Below the pieces are notes generated by a model. It was given only the letters and a program-made list of their open reading frames with translations. It was not told the origin of the DNA and did no database searches. From Ciona intestinalis (lineage: Eukaryota; Chordata; Ascidiacea; Phlebobranchia; Cionidae), in assembly GCF_000224145.3 (NCBI RefSeq), contig NC_020179.2, positions 4,249,417 through 4,313,416 of the forward strand: a stretch of DNA of 64,000 nt. Direction: 5' to 3'. The position numbers were made by a program, and so were the translations under genes. Shown here one piece after another: positions 22,695 to 33,440 of the stretch; position 1 is the stretch's first letter; the number at the start of each line of letters is the position of its first letter.

Positions 22695-24785
22695 CTGGAA
22701 CAAAAATGGATGACTTTGGATTTCATTTGAGGCAGAATAATTCTATATTCTTATATTGTTTCCAACTTTATAATGGAGCACACCAGATACCTGGGCCTTA
22801 GGGTTTATATACCTTATTACCCCCAACACCCAGGGCCAAAGTGGTACTATATACAGACCCCACTAAGTTCATAGTAATGGAGACTCTATTCTATAAGAGT
22901 AGGGGCTTTATTGAGGCACACCTGAGACCTTGGATGAAGGTATATTAACACAACACCAAGGGTGCTAACATTTAGACCCCAAGGCAGTTTATAGACACTC
23001 GATAATGTAGATTCTATTATATAAGGGTGAGGTCCAACGGCAGGGCATATCAGAGGACAACGGATTTAGGCAAGAGACCGCATATGTTACATACATGGCT
23101 AAAGCAATACCTGGAAATATAGAAACAGAATTGTGATGGCAAAATGAACCCATAGAAAAAGATGTCTTCGTTTGAAAAAACAAGGCAAGTCCCAAGGATG
23201 TACAGTTTGTGTTATCTACAGGGTAGAAAATGATGGATGGAGTGCAGGGTTGTAAAATAGTAAAGTCAATATTAGGGTCAGATTTGTCTTAAGCATATAT
23301 AAAGATGTCTTGATAGCGTCAAGGCCGATTCCGAAACAACAAACTTGAAAAATTGGAACTAATATTTAGAATAGATAAGAGATTGACTAACACTCTAAAA
23401 ATCCGTAAAATATTAGCAAATAAAAAGGCAGATTGTAAATTTAAATTCCTTTAAAATAAGTCATAGAAAATATAGGTCAACAAATCGTTTTAAATTTTAA
23501 TAACGCATCGTTTTATAGCATCGAACGGCCCATTTTAACTGGCATATTGGCCCATATTAATTTTCCATGGCATGTTTTAACGACCGTATTTTTTATCGTT
23601 TCTTTTTATAAATTAATATGTTTTTAATAATTATACTAAAAGGGAATATAGTATAGGGTGGGGGAAGATGGGACACCTTTAGCACATAATATCCAAATAT
23701 CCCAATCGTGTTTCAAACAATTACCAACGATCTATGGGAGTCGCGAGAATATACGTTTTATAATTCTTCGAATGTTTTTGTTTCCTACTAAATGGGACGA
23801 GAAAATAGAGTTAAAAGTTGTCCCATCCCCCCCCTACTGTAAATACAAAAAAAAGACGTGTATTTAAAAATAATTTATAAAAATAGACGTATTGTTATTC
23901 ACCAAAAATCACCATAATACCGTATCCTGTATTTTATAACTCAAATAGCATGTGCTCTGTTCTCAAAACTACAATTTATAACACATTTTTATCACAACAG
24001 ATGTTATACTTCAAAATTTTCGATTATTCTTATCGAGTGTTGGCTGTAAAATAATCTTTAACCAAAAACACTTGTTTGACTTCCCAATCGAAACGTAAAG
24101 GAATCAATTGAGATATAAATATATTACTGTAATCTGTAAGTCAATATTTATTCAATGTGATATATTTTACCTCCGCTTGGCCTGTTGGGGTGGTCCAGTT
24201 AACCTCTTGTTGGTAAACACTTCCTATTATAACGTCATCATCGTACCAGTTTGGTAAGAATTGGGGAAGTAAGTATATAACAATGAAGCCAGCCATGCAT
24301 ATCACTATGCTGACCAACACCGACCAACTGAAACGAACCAGCCTTGTAGTTGAGAGATGGCGTAGAACAGGGTGTGCGTAAAATACTCTTTGTCGTACCC
24401 ATAAGAAAACATACACACATAAAGCAGACGTGAAGTATACGACACCACTTATGGCTTGTCTTACACAAAGAGCATGCGCTGATGTTCCACTATCAATGGT
24501 GAACGCCCACAAGTCCAGTGAGGCATGCACGACGACTAGCATTGCTGCGATTAATGATAAAACCGCCATAGCACGTGATGATGACTTATAAGGAGTCTTA
24601 TTCCGATGCGACAATCTTCTTAAACTTCGTCTTGCTTGTATTTTTCCACCGCTGGGATTTTCGCCCCTATGGCATAACGCTTGTACAAAACAAATGACCA
24701 AGCAAATAACAAAGTACAACGAAATACCAACGTACACGTACAGAACTATGGTGTAAGCTGTACTGTTAATATCAAGCATTATCAT
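21954..24785 (-). CDS. Seven-helix receptor-like membrane protein (GPCR-like), 3 exons
   Basis: Exons 24785-24171, 23215-23111 and 22694-21954 join in phase 0 and give 486 residues. Predicted helices: about 11-36, 72-95, 107-131, 152-174, 223-248 (spanning the exon 2/3 junction), 389-414 and 442-465. A long basic and Ser/Thr-rich loop of about 140 residues lies between helices 5 and 6, where rhodopsin-type receptors have their third cytoplasmic loop. Cys107 at the start of helix 3 and Cys217 in the next extracellular loop could form the usual disulphide. An NST glycosylation site lies at residues 7-9. The helix 3 end reads LWVRQRVFY instead of DRY, and helix 7 ends NMIVNLLCLVLCYENW instead of NPxxY. 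No named family is recognised; an orphan receptor or another 7-helix family are both possible. Confidence 0.7.
23111..23215 (-). CDS. Receptor-like gene exon 2 (loop Cys and helix 5)
   Basis: 35 codons between a CTACCCTGTAG acceptor and a CAG|GTATTG donor. It codes a loop with WDLPCFFKRR, then FLWVHFAITILFLYFQ, which completes helix 5. Without it the protein would have only six helices. Confidence 0.65.
23647..23841 (-). mobile_element. TA-MITE copy in receptor-like intron 1
   Basis: Full length, inside the first intron of the receptor-like gene. Confidence 0.85.
24171..24785 (-). CDS. Receptor-like gene exon 1 (helices 1-4)
   Basis: ATG at 24785; 205 codons ending GCGGAG|GTAAAA in phase 0. 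Continuing in frame would soon reach a stop, so the donor is likely used. Confidence 0.75.
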
Positions 24786-24976
24786 TTTAAATGCTTGTCT
24801 ACTCTATTAACTTGTATCTCATGTTTCTATTTTAACAGGTTGCAACGTCTGCAAAAGAAAACATCATAAAAGTCAACACGGAATGTCTACAATCATCACG
24901 TCATAGGAGTATACCTCATGTCCACTGTCAAGTGATATATATGCCTTAAATGTGAGTGATTTATTATCTGCTAAAA

Positions 24977-25171
24977 CATAGTAGAGTGGGGAAGATGGTA
25001 CACCTTTTTATTACTTTATCGTCCCATTTGGTAGTAAACAAAGAACATTCAAAGAATTATAAAACCATATCCTCACGAATTCCATAGACCGTTGTAAATT
25101 ATTTAAAACACGATTAGGAGATTAGAAAATTATGTATTCTCAAAGTGTCTATCTTACCTCACCCTACTTCA
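24977..25171 (+). mobile_element. TA-MITE copy
   Basis: Full length. Confidence 0.82.
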
Positions 25172-25262
25172 TACTAGGAGAAATTATACAAGTTAATTGT
25201 GACTTGTTAAAATGTTGCATTCTATATTAAAAGCAGATGTAATTACGGACAGGCATCCCATA

Positions 25263-25458
25263 ATATAGATCTGTGGGGTAAGATGAGATACCTTTAGCAC
25301 ACAATATGCAAATATCCTGATTGTGTTTTAAACAATTACCAATGGGCTATGGGAGACGTGAGGATACGGTTCTATGATTCTTTAAATTCTTATTTTACAA
25401 CCAAATGGGACGAGAAAATTGAATAAAAACATGTCCCATCTTCCCCACCCTACTATAT
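25263..25458 (-). mobile_element. TA-MITE copy
   Basis: Full length, opposite orientation to its neighbour about 90 bases away. Confidence 0.82.
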
Positions 25459-25916
25459 GATACGATGCGCGCATGAAACTAAAATTAACTATGAACTCGG
25501 TCGTTTTAATAGCGCGCTTCCTAAACACAAAAAGTTGGGTTCGAAACCCACTGCGGTAACTTAAGTGAATATATCTTAACTTACGAAATTGTTTGCGCTC
25601 CTAAGACTCTTTCCTGGTTTTCGCAATTTTACATTTTTTTATGAAGTATGCAGCAACTTATGTAGGAATTAACTATATATATCTTAACTCAGAACTCGTA
25701 AGTGTGCAAAATTAATTAAAAACTTACATCTGCAAAACTGTAAATAACAAAAGTAAATAAAGATTGTTGACGAAAGTTAGTTCACGCACTTATGTGTATT
25801 ATTGGGCACGTATATACATTTTTGTTCTTTTACCTCGAACGCTTTTCCTTTTGCTGTTTTCGATGTTTTTTTTCCTGAATGCCATTTTTAAACTACGCTT
25901 TCAAACTATAAGATAT

Positions 25917-26077
25917 ATAGTAGGGTGGGGGAAGATGAGACGCCTTTAGCGCATAATATCTAAAAATTCTCATCGTTTTTTAAACAATTAACAACGGTCT
26001 ATAGGAGTTTGTTTACTACTAAATAGGACGAGAAAGTAGAATTCGAAGACGTCCTATCTTTTCCCACATTACTGTAT
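25917..26077 (-). mobile_element. TA-MITE copy, internally shortened
   Basis: Ends present; about 35 internal bases missing. Confidence 0.8.
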
Positions 26078-26185
26078 TTGAACAATCAAAGCAAAAAACA
26101 CTAACGTGCCCGATCATTTGAACTTTATACTCTAAAAGAAGATCTGCGGTGGATACGATCGTGCACCTCGTTGTTATAAATAAAA

Positions 26186-26372
26186 CTGTGGTGTAGGATG
26201 GATACCTTTAGCTCATAATATCCAATATTTCCTAACCGTGTTTTTAACTATTGCCAACGCTCTTTTAGCGTCGTGAGGAAACGGTTACATAATTTTGCAA
26301 ATATTCTTTATTTACTACCGAATGGGACGATAAACTAGAAGGAAATATAGACCATCTCACCCCAACCTATGT
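26186..26372 (-). mobile_element. TA-MITE copy, second subfamily
   Basis: GGATGGATACC left end and CCATCTCACCCCAACCTA right end. Confidence 0.75.
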
Positions 26373-26374
26373 AT

Positions 26375-26574
26375 ATAGTATAGGGTGGGGGGAGACGGGA
26401 CACCTTCAGCACACAGTATCCAAATATTCTGATCATGTTTTAAACAATTAACAACGGTTTATGGGAGTCGTGAGGATACGCTTTTATAATTCTATGAATG
26501 TTTTTTTATTTACCACCAAATGGGCCGAGAAAATAGAATGAAAAGGTGTTCCATCTTCTCCCACCCTAGATATA
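26375..26574 (-). mobile_element. TA-MITE copy
   Basis: Full length; begins within a few bases of the previous copy's end. Confidence 0.85.
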
Positions 26575-26856
26575 TAGATTCCCACTAATGTCTTATGCTT
26601 AGGCTTACTCTGTTGCCTCGTTTATCTAAATAGAACGTTGCGACGTTGGTTTTAAAACTATTAAACTGTCACTATCTGTCAAGAGAAAAGAAAATATTTA
26701 CTTAGTAAGTAAACATGCGACAGCTGAAAGTATGCAACACAACACGTACTACTTCATGCAAAATTAATAGCTTTATATACGTTGCTAAAACTATCAGCTA
26801 AGTGCTACTATAAGTGTGCATAAAAAAAACGGTACACCATTAATTGAAATCGATTT

Positions 26857-26950
26857 TTGTTTGATGTGTTTTTAATAGCACTCACTGTATTCTGGTATGA
26901 CGCAACGAACAAATCCTTCACCATTATGAGTGCTAGATCACTATGGAAAG
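26857..26950 (+). repeat. Dispersed repeat with conserved short frame, copy 4
   Basis: Diverged copy reading LIALTVFWYDATN. Confidence 0.6.
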
Positions 26951-26994
26951 ATTTACGGAACTTATATGCCAGTTATGAAACTTTCTCTTATGTG

Positions 26995-27194
26995 TATAGT
27001 AGGGTGGGGGAAGACGGAACACCTTTTCATTCTATTTTCTCGTATCATTTGGTAGTAAACAAAGAACTTTAAAAGAATTATAAAACCATACCCTCATGAA
27101 TTCCGTAGACCGTTGTTATTTGTTCAAAACACGATCAGAATATTTGGATATTATGTGCTAAAGGTGTCCCATTTTTTTTCTACCCTACCATATA
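26995..27194 (+). mobile_element. TA-MITE copy
   Basis: Full length. Confidence 0.85.
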
Positions 27195-28229
27195 TACACA
27201 ACTGCAAACATATTTATACATAACTATTGCTATACTCAATTTAAACACAATATATTACACATAATCAATTTAATATAAATTGCTACATAACCTATACTGC
27301 CGTGAGCATTTCATGAAATGCCACTTTTCGATCTGCTTTGGAATTTAAGCAGCTTTTTCAAAAGCTCTCTCACCGCAATATTAGATATGGACACAAGCTA
27401 ACATGTGTATAAGCTGTTCTTCCGTTCGTTACACCGTAATACCTCATTCAACAAGTGCTACTCCGCTATCCAAATAAAACGTAAATCTCATTGCCCAAAC
27501 GGCCGCCTGAACGTCCCAGTTGTAAAATTTTAATGTTGTTTAATTTAACGGAGTATTCGACAAACGCTGGCACGGAATCTGTTGTAATAATTTTTACAAC
27601 TCTGGTCGACCGCAAACAGTTAAAGTAAAGAATGCATTTTGTTTTGCTACCATTATGCTGATGGGGCAACTAAATGTACATAAACAACAACACGTTTTTT
27701 ATAATGGCACTGCGTACGGTTTTTAATAAAGCACCTTTGTGAAAACATTTAAAGGCATTTAACCACCGATAGTAAACATGAAAGCAACTCCCGCCGCACG
27801 ATAGGCATGTAATGGAAGAGATATAATAGGCTGTTATTGAATTCGATGATTTATCAAAGTTTGGCGAAAAATGTAAATAAACACAGTAAGTTTTAAAACT
27901 AGGTTGGTTTTAGTATTAATTATGAAACAAAACAAAGAAAAAGTAAATGAACGATTTTCATTTTTTTTATTCTTGCCTGCAAGGGCAGGTCGTTACAACA
28001 AAGGTCTTCTGTTTCATCACCTCGTGCATGCTTATGATTTACCACGTATGTAAAGTTACATATACACCCGCCACGCGAGGATAAAACAGTTATATTCATC
28101 TGCCTAAATACACATGATGTACAATAATGGTAAATGGCCGAATCAGGGTTCATTAAGTCTAATGGTTGAGTTACGTCGATACTTCCATGTGTGGAATATA
28201 CACGGGTCGAAGTTTCAAAGTCTTTTCTC

Positions 28230-28362
28230 TAAACTTTAGTTCGTATTGTGTCATACACCTCATTGCAGTCATTTCTCTTTGTTTCCATTTGATTTTATGT
28301 TAAGCCAAGGTCGGCCAAAAGTTTGCCGCTCCAGTAGAGCTGCCTTAACAAAGTAAACGTCC
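28230..28362 (-). pseudogene. Decayed glucuronyltransferase fragment
   Basis: On the minus strand this aligns over about 110-130 bases with the 3' part of the glucuronyltransferase at 30830-30950 (the region coding LGDLGLTRNQMEAK). The fragment keeps LADLGLT, then has a stop where the intact gene has Arg, then NQMETK. SINE sequence follows directly. It is a truncated, nonsense-bearing relic of a second copy on the far side of the mutase gene. Confidence 0.85.
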
Positions 28363-28675
28363 GTATGCTATGAAATAGAACACCTGTGTTATAATGGCTG
28401 CTGTCGTTGCCCCATAGCAAGGGTAAATAAGTTACATATGTGGTAACTCGCAAGCGGACACGAGGTGTATGAACCGGAACATTCATGTTGTAACAACTAT
28501 CGGTGCCCACCACGCAAGAAACAACAAATAACATTTATTTCAGTTTATTGCGTTTGCTCTTATAGTTAATTTGTATTACCACACAGTACAACTGTACAGA
28601 ACATAAAAGCGTTGTTTTGCATAATCAAAAACAAATAAAAAACAATTAATATCTGTTAGCACTAAGTATATATAG

Positions 28676-28821
28676 TTAAGATGGCTGTACACAGTATCCG
28701 GCGTGCGAATTCGCGTGCGAAGTCGTATGCAAACCCGTGTCCAAGTTCCTCATGCGGCAGCGAAATCCGGACAAAACAGACAAAACGGATGAATTCCGGA
28801 TACTGTGTACAGCCACCTTAA
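28676..28821. mobile_element. TTAA-flanked MITE copy
   Basis: Same element, same ends with one mismatch, TTAA at both borders, just downstream of the mutase gene. Confidence 0.88.
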
Positions 28822-28897
28822 TGTAGATAATTCCAGGTTTGACCTGCCCACCCAACCACCCCAGGTTTGGCGCCTATTTTTTATCTGTTCGGTATTT

Positions 28898-30034
28898 TTA
28901 GTTCATTTCTTCTTTACTATTGATGCGATCGAATAAGTCAAGTGCATTTCTTATTGCTTGGTCCATGTTCATGTATTTATAGTTGGCCAGCCTCCCAACA
29001 AAATGAACGTTTTTCTCTTTTTCCTCCTTTACCGCCATCTGCCGGTAGCATTCATATAACTCCATGTTTCTCTTGTTTGGTATCGGGTAGTAAGGGTCGC
29101 CGTGGTCGTTGGTCGTTTCCTTGACAGTTACAGTATGTTTTGACGTCTGGTTAAGAAAGTGCTTGTACTCTACTATCCTGGTGAATGGGACATTGGTCTC
29201 TGGGTAATTAACAACAGAACACGGTTGGAAATAGTTCATATCACTAAAGCGTTCAATATGGAAGTCGATGCTTCTGTATTCAAGGCTTTCAAGTTTTAAA
29301 CCATCAAAATATTGGTCAATAGGTCCAGTATAAAAGATGCTTTTAAACTGGCCAAGGTCATGTTCGAGCTTGTATTTAAAGAAGTCGACTCCAGTCTGTA
29401 CCTGGATCCTTGGGTTATCTAGCAAACGTTCAAAAAAATGAGTGTAACCTTTCGCGGGCAAGGCTTGATATTTATCGCTAAAATACCTGACGTCAAAATC
29501 CCTTCTAATTGGTATTCTGGCCAGCACGCTTGGATCAAGCTCCTCGGGCCCTTTATTCCATTGCTTCACCGTGTAAGGTTTAAACATCTTCTCATACAAA
29601 ACTCTTCCCACCCTAGACACCGCCATGTCCTCGCTATTCTCAATGGGTCCTTTATACTGTACAGCACTTAACCATGCGTCCATCTCTTCAGTATCTTCAA
29701 TATTTTCCCCACAAACTTGGTTCACGGTTGTAATATTCACAGGCACGGGTACGAACTGTCCGTCCACCATTGATAAAACGCGATGCTCCCATCGTGTCCA
29801 CTTATCGAATGTTTGGACATACTTCCACACGCCCTCGTCTTTCGTATGGAACAAATGCGCTCCGTATTTATTCATCCGAATCCCAGTTTGATCGTCAACA
29901 TAATCGTAACAGTTCCCACCGATATGTTCTCGTTTTTCGATAATCAGAGCGTTCTCGTTCCAAACGTTCGCGATTCTTTCCGCGATAACCGACCCGGACA
30001 ATCCACAACCAACAATCAAATGCGTCGATTTCAT
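28898..30034 (-). CDS. UDP-galactopyranose mutase, bacterial type
   Basis: This flavoenzyme interconverts UDP-galactopyranose and UDP-galactofuranose, supplying galactofuranose for surface glycans. The uninterrupted 378-codon frame from ATG 30034 has the length usual for bacterial Glf (about 370-390). An FAD-binding GCGLSG lies at residues 9-14, then IEKREHIGGNCYD, KYGAHLFHT, KQWNKGPEELDP, RIPIRRDFD, YFSDKYQALPAKGYT, YTGPIDQYFDG, VPFTRIVEYKHF (active-site Arg region), DPYYPIPNKRNMELY and GRLANYKYMNMDQAI, all in bacterial order and spacing. As I recall, fungal, trypanosomatid and nematode mutases are far more divergent. A splice acceptor just upstream (exon start 30061) suggests a 5'-UTR intron or trans-splicing, so it is embedded in a host transcription unit. 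Confidence 0.93.
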   Translation of the reverse strand: MKSTHLIVGCGLSGSVIAERIANVWNENALIIEKREHIGGNCYDYVDDQTGIRMNKYGAHLFHTKDEGVWKYVQTFDKWTRWEHRVLSMVDGQFVPVPVNITTVNQVCGENIEDTEEMDAWLSAVQYKGPIENSEDMAVSRVGRVLYEKMFKPYTVKQWNKGPEELDPSVLARIPIRRDFDVRYFSDKYQALPAKGYTHFFERLLDNPRIQVQTGVDFFKYKLEHDLGQFKSIFYTGPIDQYFDGLKLESLEYRSIDFHIERFSDMNYFQPCSVVNYPETNVPFTRIVEYKHFLNQTSKHTVTVKETTNDHGDPYYPIPNKRNMELYECYRQMAVKEEKEKNVHFVGRLANYKYMNMDQAIRNALDLFDRINSKEEMN

Positions 30035-30060
30035 TATGACGTCACTAACCCTAATTGTTT

Positions 30061-30063
30061 TCT
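30061..30063 (-). promoter_or_regulatory. Splice acceptor ahead of the mutase start
   Basis: TTTACGTTGCAG ends at 30062, 28 bases before the ATG at 30034. It fits either a 5'-UTR intron or the spliced-leader addition common in Ciona, and it argues for the ATG at 30034 over the longer open frame upstream. Confidence 0.5.
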
Positions 30064-30742
30064 GCAACGTAAACAAAGCATTGATTAAGGTATAACAAGT
30101 TAGTAGGTGAATGCTGCTACATATTACCGCAACGATACAAAACACAATGGTTGAAATATGGGTGAATTACTAAAAATAAATGCCGCAGTATAATATTAAA
30201 AAGCATTGTTGATTAATACAATTCACAAGTGCAGGTTTAATGAGAGAAGTGAAATACAAAGAGAACTCTGTGAGGTCTGGGACATCGACCAGAGCTGGCC
30301 CTATGTTAAAAATTAAAGATATAGGCAATGGATAAACTAACAATTGAAGATATAGGCAATGGATAATAAAATTTAAGTTCATTTTAAAGCAGTTTTTAGA
30401 TGTGGAGGATAAAGTAAGACAACCAAAGGATCAATATTGCCACCATTGTGGGTGTATGGGGAAAATCAAATGATGTCTCTAATAGAGTGGTCACTTATGT
30501 ATTGTTGAAAAAGCCATATATAAAAAACAATCACTCACAGAGTTACATTATATGTGGTAAATGGTAAACAAAGCGTGTGATATTGAACTCGTATAATTAA
30601 GTGTTCTAACGACTGCCGTTGCCCCGCTATGCGAGGACTATAAGTTGCATTGATGTGTTTACATTCTTATCATTACATGATATAATATGTGTGAAAACTA
30701 CAAAGGAAAGCCTATAAGTACAAAGTTCACGATCACAACAAT

Positions 30743-31639
30743 CTATGTTTCGAAACTTGGGTTGTACTCTTCTCCCAGTTCAGCGGCTTTTTCTTCGTGT
30801 GGGGCGCTTGCTTTCATCGTTTGTGTGTGCCATACATAAACTTCTGTGCAGTTGTTTCCCTTTGCTTCCATTTGATTTCTTGTTAAACCAAGATCGCCAA
30901 GAAACTTAGATTCCAGGTCGCCGACGCCAACAAAGTTCACGTCCGGACGCTGGCGCAAGAGAGCAGTGCTGATAGCGAAGCCCGCCATATCAACGGGGAT
31001 TGTTCGATTTGGTTTCCACATTGCCCTCCATGTTAAAGCTTGGCCGTTTTTACACCGAACCGGCCCTTCGACTTTTAAGCCACCGACCAACGCTACCGGC
31101 CATATAGAAGCTACTTTAGTTGATCTCATATCTTCGAAAACTCTAAGGTCATAAGTGTTGTCATCATCCATAAAATAAACTATACCGTCATCCGGTCCAA
31201 GATTTTCTCTAACCCAAGCCAAAGCTGCGTTTCTTGTCAGAAGGTCCTTCACGCCGCCTACTTGTTCACCATTTTTCTTATTTAGATGCGTATAGTTCAG
31301 TCCTGATCGCTGCAAGAGCTTCGTAACCAGCGGAGTTTTTTCTTCAGAATCCTCGATTAGAATCCAATGAAAGTTAGAGAGATGCATCAAAGTTTGGATC
31401 AACCTTGTAAGATCAGCTTTTTGTGTAAGCCTCGCGTAAGTTGACGTGATGGCGTGGATTCTCTGCAAAGGAACCGCATTCATGTGTTCCGGTTTTACCG
31501 GAAAATTACATGAGAAACTTCGGCGTCCAAAATAATTGATTCTATGCGGCAGAATACCAGTCATAGCTATAATAATCCACAGAAACAGAGTCAACACTAT
31601 GAGAGCATTGCAAAAATTCCTCGCTGGCAGTTTTGCCAT
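30743..31639 (-). CDS. Beta-1,3-glucuronyltransferase (B3GAT family)
   Basis: Golgi type II enzyme of the GT43 family; members transfer glucuronic acid to galactose, for example to finish the proteoglycan linkage tetrasaccharide. 298 codons from ATG 31639, no intron. Helix at residues about 9-30, short stem, then IHAITSTYARLTQKADLTRL, HWILIEDS, GVKDLLTRNAALAWVREN, the metal-binding FMDDDNTYDL (DDD at 158-160), a VGGLKVEGPV segment, the acceptor-site run VDMAGFAISTALL, and VWHTQT near the end. It is somewhat shorter than vertebrate B3GAT3, mainly in the stem. B3GAT1/2/3 orthology cannot be settled here. Its 3' end faces the mutase about 0.7 kb away on the same strand. Confidence 0.93.
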   Translation of the reverse strand: MAKLPARNFCNALIVLTLFLWIIIAMTGILPHRINYFGRRSFSCNFPVKPEHMNAVPLQRIHAITSTYARLTQKADLTRLIQTLMHLSNFHWILIEDSEEKTPLVTKLLQRSGLNYTHLNKKNGEQVGGVKDLLTRNAALAWVRENLGPDDGIVYFMDDDNTYDLRVFEDMRSTKVASIWPVALVGGLKVEGPVRCKNGQALTWRAMWKPNRTIPVDMAGFAISTALLRQRPDVNFVGVGDLESKFLGDLGLTRNQMEAKGNNCTEVYVWHTQTMKASAPHEEKAAELGEEYNPSFET

Positions 31640-31718
31640 ATCCGCATGTAGTTGGCTGCTAAACAATATAAAACTTTAGCTGCAAGAACAAACGATATTT
31701 TGTTATAACAAGGGAGTT

Positions 31719-31723
<5 letters not shown>

Positions 31724-31753
<30 letters not shown>
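31724..31753. repeat. Poly(A) run
   Basis: About 30 consecutive A on the plus strand (poly-T upstream of the glucuronyltransferase on its own strand). Confidence 0.95.
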
Positions 31754-31757
<4 letters not shown>

Positions 31758-31798
31758 AATATAGCTGTAATATATTGCTGATATTCACACACGCTATA

Positions 31799-31930
31799 TA
31801 TTAGGGTGGGGTAAGATGGTTTTCATCTCTTTTATCGTCCCAATTTGGTAGTAAATAAAACATACAAAAATTTTATAACTGCGGGTAGCCACGCGACTTT
31901 AAAAACGTTGTTAATTGTTAAAAACACCCG
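31799..31930 (+). mobile_element. TA-MITE copy, right end missing
   Basis: Left end GGGTGGGGTAAGATGG, second subfamily. Confidence 0.7.
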
Positions 31931-32224
31931 AGACCTAAAAAATAAAATTACCAAATAACAACAAGGGTGCTACCATCTGGACCCAACTGAGGCAGACACT
32001 CAATAACAGAGAATTATATATTATGTACGCGGACTCCATTTGACACGTCACGTCAGTGGGCTTGGCAACTAAGTTATCGCGAAAAGTTTCTGTGTTGTTT
32101 TTTGTATTGTGAAATAAGCAAGCGGTAGCCACGCACATCCCATAGAAGTCATGCGAATGCTAAAGAATGAAAAACAACCGCTGCTGAATATTCAACAATA
32201 ACGTCACCACGGTTCTGCATCTGT

Positions 32225-32412
32225 GGTGACTAATTCGGGAGAACCCGGTGCTCTGACTCAACGGTTAAACTTCCGCATGGTGTGTGTCCTTGGGTAAGAC
32301 ACTGATACGGAATAAATAACCAACTACAAAGATACATACGTGGTAACTCATAAGCGGCATAAGGTGTACGAAACATAACACCCGTGTTATACCGCCTGCG
32401 GTGAGAAACTGA
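32225..32412 (+). mobile_element. SINE copy, head eroded
   Basis: CCTTGGGTAAGACACTGAT body piece followed by the TACGTGGTAACTCATAAGCG tail; a second tail piece lies at 32440-32500. Other tail-only pieces occur near 16815, 28010, 28380, 36695, 44030, 48325 and 53875. Confidence 0.6.
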
Positions 32413-32636
32413 ACGAACACACAGGAAACATATACCTTGCATGCGGAGCAGCTCGTACGCGGCTTGGCGATAGGTGTATAAAACATAACACCCGTAATTT
32501 AATAACGACCATTTTTCTGCCATTTGAGGAATATTAGTTAAACTTCACCAGTAGAGCAGAAATCTTAAACTTATTCTATTCTATATGCGTGAGGCATTAA
32601 ACGACGATGCACGCTATGGGACATCGGATTTATCAT

Positions 32637-32836
32637 ACAGTAGAGTGGGGGAAGATGGGACACCTTTAGCACATAATATCCAGATATCCTGACCGTGTTT
32701 TAAACAAATAACAACGGTCTATGAGAGTCACGATCGAGGACATAGTTTCATATTTCTTTGAATGTTCTTTGTTTACTACTAAATGGGACAAAAAATAGAG
32801 TTAAAAAGTGTTCCATCTTCCCCCATCCTACAGTAT
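32637..32836 (-). mobile_element. TA-MITE copy
   Basis: Full length, both ends intact. Confidence 0.85.
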
Positions 32837-32949
32837 GCTGTCTAGGAAAGAATAAACTTTTTACAACCCCATCCTTAAACAACACGCTGTGGTTTTTATG
32901 GCTCATAGCATGTTAAACAAGGGTTAAACAAGGGGCGCTATAAACAAAC

Positions 32950-33065
32950 TGAAGCCCTAGCACTCATATTATTGAACGATTCTGAATTCTCGTTGTACCA
33001 TAACAAAATACACAAAGTGCTATTAAATACACATCAAACAGAAATCAAGTCTAACAAATGGTGTT
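32950..33065 (-). repeat. Dispersed repeat with conserved short frame, copy 3
   Basis: Partial and more diverged copy. Confidence 0.65.
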
Positions 33066-33324
33066 CCTGTTTTGCGAATAAAAATATCATTAGTCTATTA
33101 CGCACATAAAATGAAAGTAAGAATGGAAATGTATTCAAATATACAATATTTGAGTATATGCCATCATCATATCTCAGCTTATATCTAATGCAAATGCGAC
33201 TATATAATTTCCCGACCGCCACAAATACCACGAAACGCACGCAATAAAACTACGATCTTCCTGCCACAATACGGGTTTATGGAGAAGCTTTAAGCTATAC
33301 CTCAAACGTTTTTAATATAAGTAT

Positions 33325-33440
33325 GGGTATACAGTTTTACTACGCTTATTTTGGCGTGTTTCACTATACGGTAGTTTCACTACGCTTATTTTGGCGTGTT
33401 TCACTATACGGTAGTTTCACTACGCTTATTTTGGCGTGTT
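33325..33440. repeat. ~40-bp tandem repeat, about three units
   Basis: Unit reads GTTTCACTACGCTTATTTTG then GCGTGTTTCACTATACGGTA, nearly identical between units. Confidence 0.9.

Larger units (their letters stand above)
24786..28229. other. Repeat-rich intergenic interval
   Basis: Six MITE copies lie between 24977 and 27194, several nearly back to back, plus the reading-frame repeat at 26857 and SINE tail pieces near 28010. A B-box-like GGTTCGAAACCC with a weak A-box-like stretch at 25505-25550 is probably a tRNA-derived relic. No exon series seen. Confidence 0.5.

Noticed and set aside
25505..25550. tRNA-like B box GGTTCGAAACCC (also at 5900 and 2178)
   Set aside because: No cloverleaf or acceptor stem can be drawn; probably tRNA-derived repeat relics.
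28295..28534. 80-codon minus frame
   Set aside because: It is a chance join of SINE sequence and the decayed glucuronyltransferase fragment.
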